From the NCBI GenBank assembly GCA_003342895.1, contig PTFA01000280.1, positions 564,331 through 628,330 of the forward strand: a stretch of 64,000 nt of DNA, written 5' to 3'. Each line of letters starts with the position of its first letter. Positions within the stretch are counted from its first letter, which is position 1. The notes under the pieces are model-generated. The model was not told the DNA's origin, did not search any database, and saw nothing but the letters and a program-made list of their open reading frames with translations. The stretch comes from Casuarius casuarius (lineage: Eukaryota; Chordata; Aves; Casuariiformes; Casuariidae). The translations under genes and the position numbers were made by a program. This document shows, piece by piece, positions 57,341 to 64,000 of the stretch.

Positions 57341-57430
57341 ACTGGCTTACACTGGTGTAAATCTGGAATAATTCCACTGACATATAGAAAATGTAAGGTC
57401 AGTAGAGTTGACTAGATTTACACAAGCGTC
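57341..57430. repeat. Palindromic ancient repeat
   Basis: GGTGTAAATCTGGAATAATT at 57354-57373 continues to CCACTGAC. Its imperfect complement (GGTCAGTAGAGTTGACTAGA and then TTTACACAAGC) lies at 57397-57427, with a short spacer. This resembles the hairpin-shaped, non-autonomous repeats common in reptile and bird DNA (GTGTAAATCTGGAGTAACTCC type). Confidence 0.55.
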
Positions 57431-59139
57431 ATCGAGAACTTTTTTTTAGCCATAAAGAATGAAAGAGAAATGTCCTTTGAATTCTTGACCCCATTATGCA
57501 AATNAAATACTGGATCTGGATACTCTTTGAAACTGATAGAAATGTTTCTGTCTTAGATCTCTCTCTCTCTGTTAATCAAAACAAGCCACTGTAATCAGCT
57601 CCGATTCTAAGTCTATCTGTAAGGAATAAAGTGAACTTAGAAAATTAAATCATTTAACACATTATTTCCTTCCTCATTTCTGTGCCGATTGAGCTTATTT
57701 CACAATTTCTCCTCCTTCTACAGCTGGGTTATTCTGCAGTCTGAAAGGGCTGTTAGTGCTGTGGCAGGGCGGTAGCTTGACAGGAAGATACTGAATGTTC
57801 CTGTTTACTAGAGGGTTCACTACTTTTAAGATACCACTTTAGAATCAGAGATTTCTTCATTGTCTTTTTGACATCTGACTTCCTATTTCCTTTACTACCT
57901 GCTGAGTAGGAAACTTGGGACAGATCTAAATGGGGAATAGTTTGCCTATGCCATTAAATTGTACCAGCAAAATACTTGTTTTGTAGCCACAGCCTTAAAA
58001 CTCTTCTGCTGGAAGAGTTTATTCTAGCCTTACTCAGGTGAAACATGCTATGTTGGCAAAAGTGCAATTTTGCTAGTATAAACTATTCTGTGCTAGGAGC
58101 TTTTGCCAACACTATTGTGTCGATCAGGCATCTTTTCTTCTTGCACCTCGGCCTGACACAGGTGTGCCAGCCAAAGTTTGTAGTGTTGACTTAGATTTTG
58201 TCCAGACTAGAGTGTGACCAGCCTTCACCTGAGCCAGACTGGTAGCAATAGATAAACACAAGCGTCGTAGAACTCTAATCCTCCTCCCCACCCGAAGTCC
58301 TGCAGAAATTACATACTTTTAACTTGCTGGTTTATGTTTGGTAGAAAGGCTGAATTATGATCATTTTAAGATAATACAAAATCACTAGAATGTTAAAGTA
58401 ACATTGTCTACATTGAATTGATAAACCTTATTTTATAGATTTAAGGCGATAAGTTTCAATCTAGGAAGATTTTTATTAGTAACATTGATTCGGGGAATTT
58501 TCTAAAGGTATTTTGATAAAGATATTTTACATAATAGGAAATGTAATAGTTAAATACCCAGTAGCCTGGACAGAGGAAGAATATTTCCAAGTTGGGACGA
58601 CTCCCCTAGTATTTCAACTATGATTATGAATAATATGATAGTTTGTAGTCTCGGTATATTTCTCTCTATTTTCTTCCCACCACCCTGTGGGTGTTGCACA
58701 ATTAATGGAAGTGTCACTCACTATATAGCCATGGAAAACATGTCATTTTAATTCAGAACCTGGGATTAGTTTTTCTTTCTTAGGAGACTGTCCGGTGAGA
58801 TTCTGTAGGTGCATTCTGCACTATTGGCTTTCTGCGACTCATTTAAAGGTTTTATCAGACTTTGTCCACTAATTGATTTTTTTCTTATTGTCTTTACCTC
58901 TCTTTTTAACCCTTCTCTGTTTTTGAGAATTCACCAAATCACCAAGCATGAATTTCTGGATGGACAAAAGTTACTCTTCTCAGGGAAGGGGCACCCTGCA
59001 TTTTTCTAATTACTATTTCANATAGATTTCCCTTTAACTACGCCTACAGGAAATAAATGCAAATCTGTTATGCATCAGTTTCTTGACTAAAGTACTTTGC
59101 ATTCCACAGCTAATAATAGGTGATGATTTTCAATCGACA
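57431..59139. other. LMO2 upstream region, no gene seen
   Basis: AT-rich DNA without recognised genes or clear repeats. A short CT run is at about 57560-57570. Confidence 0.45.
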
Positions 59140-59330
59140 ACTTACTTCCTCCCTAGTGTCATTTATGGAAAGTGTCAAGGAGAAAACTGTGGGGGACAGC
59201 AACANGTTTGCGAATGCAGCTGGCCTGGCTCGACTTCCTGCCCGGGCGGCTTCCTGCAGACCCCCAGCCGCGCGGGGCGCCTCGATAGGCCGCCTCTGTG
59301 CAGATGGCTTCCTGCGATAGCTCTTCCTGG
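59140..59330 (-). promoter_or_regulatory. Isolated GC-rich ETS/E-box cluster upstream of LMO2
   Basis: A GC-rich patch (most marked at 59215-59345) in AT-rich DNA. Five CTTCC words (GGAAG on the LMO2 strand) occur with TTCC at 59146, 59235, 59251, 59309 and 59324. E-boxes CAGCTG (59217-59222) and CAGATG (59301-59306) lie among them, and GATAG words are at 59284 and 59316. Motif content and position 12 kb upstream of the LMO2 promoter fit a blood-type enhancer or distal promoter. This is inference from motifs only. Confidence 0.4.
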
Positions 59331-59555
59331 TCACCGCAGCTCGCTGGGTACTGCCTCATGCCTCAGCAGCGGAGGTCTGATGTCTGCAAGACGTTGCGTG
59401 TTAGTTCTTAAGCTGTGGTTCAGTCATTCACGCTTGGACCTTTCCATCAGAACTTGTTAGAAAATGAGGGAAATGTTTGCTGCGCGCTTCTCCAATTTCT
59501 CCCGACAGAGACGTTCAAAGGGGTTAACGATTTACACCTCACAATTTTCTGTATT

Positions 59556-59660
59556 ACAGATGCAAAAATATAGTATACAAAGCAGTAAACTGAGGTATGG
59601 AGCAACTTAATAATTTGTTCCAGGGGCTGCATGAGCAGAGGTGGGCTATGAACCATGTTA
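59556..59660 (-). mobile_element. MIR-type SINE relic, inverted
   Basis: Reads TATTACAGATGCAAAAATAT, then AAACTGAGGTATGGAGCAAC, TTGTTCCAGGGGCTGCATGA and GGTGGGCTATGAACC. This is the complement-side MIR layout (ACAGATGAGGAAACTGAGG ... GGGATTCGAACC) with an insertion. Confidence 0.6.
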
Positions 59661-62030
59661 CTCAGTGTGATGTGGTAGCCAATAGCTTATATTTCTTATT
59701 TCTGCTATGCTTTCCTTTGATTCTCTGGTAACACCCCCACCCTTAGCTTCACCATTTTAGGTGAAGGAAAGTAGGACACACTGCTGTTGCCACAAGTCTT
59801 TGTATCTTTACTCCNGGAGTTTCTTCCCTCCTTGTGTTCCTGGTGCTTTGCAAGCCAAATGAAATGCAGCACGGGACCACTTCTTGTATGCCGCTGTAAC
59901 ATAAGCATCATGATCAGACAAAAGGCAATCCTACACTGTGTGAAGATGTTCTCTTGCAACAACACAAGCCATACAAGCTATTCCTTTAATGCCAGTCTGG
60001 GACTGGCTGGAAGTGAGAGAGATATCCCTGTATCACCAAATAGAAAAATGATTAAAATTATACTGAGGGTAAGTCTGGACCCCAAGGCAACCCTGAATGC
60101 AGCAGAGATTGCAAAACCAGTTTTCCATAGCGTGCAGTTCATGCTGTGCTTCTCAGAAGATGTAGATATCTTCAGTGCTTCTGTCATTTCTTCCATTCGC
60201 TCTTCCCAGGCCCTGGCTTCCCCAGCCACTTCCCAGCGTGTGGAAGTCTGGGTTCTAGAGGCTGTTGGTGAGGCAGGAGTACCGCAGTACCTGTACTTTG
60301 CTTCCTCTAGATTCAGGAAAGGTACATGCTTGCTGCTGTGGCTGAAGGAGGGCGAACAGGTGGAAAGACACTGACGGGGTGTGGAAACTTGCTTAATAAC
60401 TGACCGCAGACAGTTAGGGCTACAAGTCTTTTGTTGACATTGCATTTTTACATTATTAGTCTTCACACAAAGATGCTATTTGCTGAAGTAAAATGTAAAT
60501 GTAGAAGAGGCAATTCTGTTTCTGTGTTAGAGCAGAAATCCTACTAGAAGTCTGAACATTTATTTCCCAGCTGCAGTGACCTGACCAGATTTTAGATTCC
60601 CAGGCAACTTTTGGCCTCAGCTACGGTGAAGTGGGAGAGGTTGAATGCACATCACAGAAGAATGTGGCAGCACAGAGGGATGTAGAGGATTCAGCCCAAA
60701 ATGAGATCTTGCAGATGAATGATTTCAGTAAGGATAATCAACCTCAGCTGAGAACAGGAACAGAAGTGCCCTGCAAAAATCCTACACTGCTGAAACTTAA
60801 TTGCACTTCTTTGCATTTGTATCCAAAACGTCAGACCCTGCCTTTTTTCCCCCCTACCCGTACTGGGGGGTAAAGGATTATCTCTGCAAATAAATACTGC
60901 TCAGTACAGTGTTTTGACTTCCTTGTCAGGAGTAATTCCTCTCCTGTTCAGAGTTATCTGAAGGTTCTTAAACGCACTTCCGAGAAATGAGTATGTTGGC
61001 AGGTTCCAAAGAAGTACGCTTTACACAGTACTGTGCAGAAGCAGTAAATTACTGTTACTGTCTAAAGCGTTTCCTATGGGGGCCTTTGGAGCTGAGTAGA
61101 GCTATGTAGCTGGAGCTCTTCCTCATTTACAGTGCTGATGAGAGGCAAGCCCAAGTCTATAGATCCTGTCGGTGGCTTTTAGTACAGAGGAACGAGACCC
61201 CCCCTGCCCCAACCAGCAAGTTAAAGCTGCTAAGGAGTATTTTTAATTGTTACCAAGTAGATGGGCTCAATTGCTAACTAAAACTGTCTGAATTCTTAGA
61301 TCACTGAGAACTAAACCTGTATCTTGCAAATCTTTCCATTTTAAAGAAACCATTGGCTCACATATTTATTACAGCAAAGAAAAGGGAGAAAAGGGAGAGC
61401 ATCAGACAAATTCCTACCAAAATCAGCAGTGGCAGTCAGTTTATGACAAGGAGATTGTGCCAATATATATCCCANAGAACCACTATTTACCAAGACTGTT
61501 TCATCTTTAATGTACTTTGGGGGTTATCAAATCACTTCCCAGTCATCTTGGGTGAAATTCATTCTATCTTCAGACATTCATGGTTTATTCTCATAAGCTT
61601 AGTAGTAGCTGCTGCCCTCACGTCCCTTGCACAAATAATAAAACCCCTTGATCCACACAAACACTCTGTGCCCTACTACTATGCTTCTGCTATGGCTTAG
61701 AGGGAAATCCTCGTTTGGAAAGACTTCGCAAACAGCTATTCTTTCAGTGGTCGCCTGCTTACCGGGTCTGAAGGATTCAAGTGACAGGATTTCGCCCTCA
61801 ATATGAAGGCTGATTTCACACTTTATGAGTTTAAAGTGAGTTTAATTGTGCTCTCTGTTACACCTTTAGTAACTCTAATATGCAATTCATCCTGATTCTC
61901 CTTGTGCAAATGCCAATGTTTCATTAATGTAAGGACAGCCGTTTTACTGAGCAATGGAAATATTTGAAAGTTTGAGGATTTTTCTCAGCTTGAATTGGAA
62001 CAGGAAGCCTAAATGTCAGAAAGCTGTTAA
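59661..62030. other. LMO2 upstream region, no gene seen
   Basis: Contains an unusually long pair of overlapping open frames (plus strand 59787-60374, minus strand 59978-60466), which I cannot assign to a family. Otherwise no gene or clear repeat. Confidence 0.45.
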
Positions 62031-62054
62031 ACACACACACACACACACACACAA
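62031..62054. repeat. (AC)12 microsatellite
   Basis: Twelve uninterrupted AC dinucleotides. Confidence 0.97.
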
Positions 62055-64000
62055 AGGTTTCAGCATATTGAAACAATTTGTTTGAAATAATTTTGAAGCA
62101 TTTAATTTTAATCATAACTTTTAAAACATGTTTTTCTATAAATGAGGTTCTGTTTAGAAAATACTGAAACAAGACATATGGATAATTTTAGGTTTTTGAA
62201 TAGAAAATTCCTACAAGCTGACTTTATATAGTTTTAAATTTTAATTTTGATGATTTGGCATATTTTGGGAAAGATTCTTTTAGTAAAGTACCTTTTTCTG
62301 TCTCTAAAATAGAGATATATTCATTGCAGCACATTTATTCCTGATTCACTACAGTGGAAGAAGAGGTGTGGTAGAGCTCAGTATTTATTATTGCATCGGG
62401 TGTGTGAGCTGTCTAGGAACAAACACACAGAATCCTGGCCATATTTGTTTGCCTATACCAGGCATAATGACTCTGGTTCTGAATTACTTTCTTTCTGTGC
62501 TCATACAGAAATAGAGAATTAGAGCACTTTTTATGCCTTCCATACTTTTAGGCACCTGAGAACTTAATCAAGGCCTGGCTGTAAATTAGAAAAGTCATTA
62601 TCATGGACCAGAAATCACTGTTTTCTACCCAGACCTTATTCTCCTCTCTAGCCACTCCATCTCTGTCCTGCATCTGATATTTTCTCCTGAAATATTCATC
62701 TGGCATAGAGCCCATATATGAGTGTTTCTAAGCCCAGAGAAGTCTATAGGATAGTAAAGTGGTCCACAGAGGTGGAGTCTCAAGAGAGAACTGGGCTCCT
62801 GCTCCTATTTTGGGAAGTTTACGTAATGCAGCAGACAGCATTCTATTAAAGCAGCATTCAACTTAAAAACTGCATTTCCTAGAAGTCTGCCTGGGAAAGT
62901 GAAACAGGAGATGGGAGCAAAGGTCTTCTCTATATATACCTGGATATAGAAAGTGATTTCTAAAATGAAAGCCTTTCTACTTCTGGTCATCTCAGCACTG
63001 CTGTCGGGAGACGATAGAAGCCTCTGGATTTGTTGACGTGAACTGTGTAGAGGCTNTCCAGTTTAATTACTTTGCTTTTTGGTTTCCCTTTCCCAAAAAG
63101 CATTGGTCAAAACCAGAACCTGTGGCCAGTATTGCAAAGGTGGTCTCCAGGCTCATTAATGAGGTTTGCNTTCCCAGCTTTTGAACCTTGAGCCATGTTT
63201 ACAGAGCCCTGAACATNTGCCATTAGCTTCAAGGTTGAAGTTTGTGCTGAAAATCATGAGTCTGAGACTATAAAATCATGCTGAAGTGGCTAACATTAGT
63301 TACCCCCCAAAAGAAGTACCAAAATCAGCAGATATGGTTAGCCTTTTTAGCCTTAACTTTCTAGTGCTGAGAGATGGTCCAGACCATAGCCCTATGATCC
63401 AGAGTTTTCTTTTAAGTCTCAAAGTTCTTATGCAAAGCTCAGAGCTAACTGGATCTAGGGGGGTTGTTAGAGCTTCTTGCTACTTCTTTGCATAGCACTT
63501 TACATTCACATATGAAGAAGAAGCCCCAAAAACTTTGAACTAATTATTCAGCAAGGAAAGTCCTGTTCCTCTCATCACTCGCTGAAGATCTTTTCTAGCT
63601 CAATATGCTGTATGAGGCTTCTATATGATTGTTTTCTGTTTGTTTCCATAGCTAATTAACTTAATACTGAACTGGGCAAAAATCATAATCCTATAGCTGT
63701 CTGACCAGTTTGAATGTGTATTTTGTTTTGCTTGCTTGGATTTCTTGTCCCTACGCAACAAGTGTTTCTTTGACAAATATGCTCAGTTTTAAAATTTCGT
63801 CATCTTCTTTTCCAGGTCGTTTCCCCTTTTTTAAACTGCGTGGAAAAAGTAAAAATGACTCAGTCCTGCTGGCTACAGCTCCAGCAAGGTAGATTTCCTT
63901 TTAATAAAAACCTCATTTTTCTTACTAATAAAATATTTACTTTGTTGGAGTTTGAATGATTATATGATCGATGGACAGATGAATAGACATACATAGAGAG
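62055..64000. other. Distal LMO2 upstream region, no gene seen
   Basis: AT-rich DNA with several isolated undetermined bases. No exon, RNA gene or clear repeat was recognised. Confidence 0.45.

Noticed and set aside
1..64000. CRISPR arrays, bacterial operons, phage or plasmid systems
   Set aside because: Spliced vertebrate genes and SINE/LINE relics show eukaryotic nuclear DNA, and no regularly spaced direct repeats were found.

Overview
This is a vertebrate nuclear window, most likely from a bird or another sauropsid. It is AT-rich intergenic and intronic DNA broken by three GC-rich CpG islands, with split genes that have GT/AG introns. The repeats fit: a decayed CR1-type LINE, worn MIR-type SINE relics and a 912-bp solo retroviral LTR with a 5-bp target duplication. 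Gene order is CD59 - FBXO3 - LMO2, all on the minus strand. As I recall it, this is the order at human 11p13, but here it is much more compact.

Layout. 271-343 is the signal-peptide exon of a CD59-like gene; the rest of its coding region lies left of the window, and its presumed promoter is the CpG island at about 2080-3180 (371-bp assembly gap inside). 3181-6380 is intergenic and holds the solo LTR (4657-5568). 7334-24815 is FBXO3 in eleven coding exons. They join without a frame break into 455 codons plus stop: F-box, SUKH/Smi1-Knr4-like region, ApaG domain, short acidic tail. Its promoter island spans about 24290-25640. 25700-39430 is a gene-free interval with SINE and LINE relics and a 42-bp tandem duplication. 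40215-46954 is LMO2 in three coding exons encoding 158 residues with two complete LIM domains; its promoter island spans about 46340-47400. 47400-64000 has no recognisable protein gene. It is the upstream side of LMO2, where distal promoters and blood enhancers of this gene lie in mammals, and it holds one isolated GC-rich patch rich in ETS and E-box motifs at about 59140-59330.

The three genes do not form a pathway. CD59 is a GPI-anchored complement inhibitor, FBXO3 is an SCF ubiquitin-ligase substrate receptor, and LMO2 is a LIM-only bridging protein of blood and endothelial transcription complexes. The most interesting point is at the LMO2 5' end: a candidate 154-nt intron joins an upstream ATG in frame to LMO2 and predicts a 65-residue N-terminal extension. 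All coordinates come from reading splice sites and codons by eye; nothing was aligned or searched.
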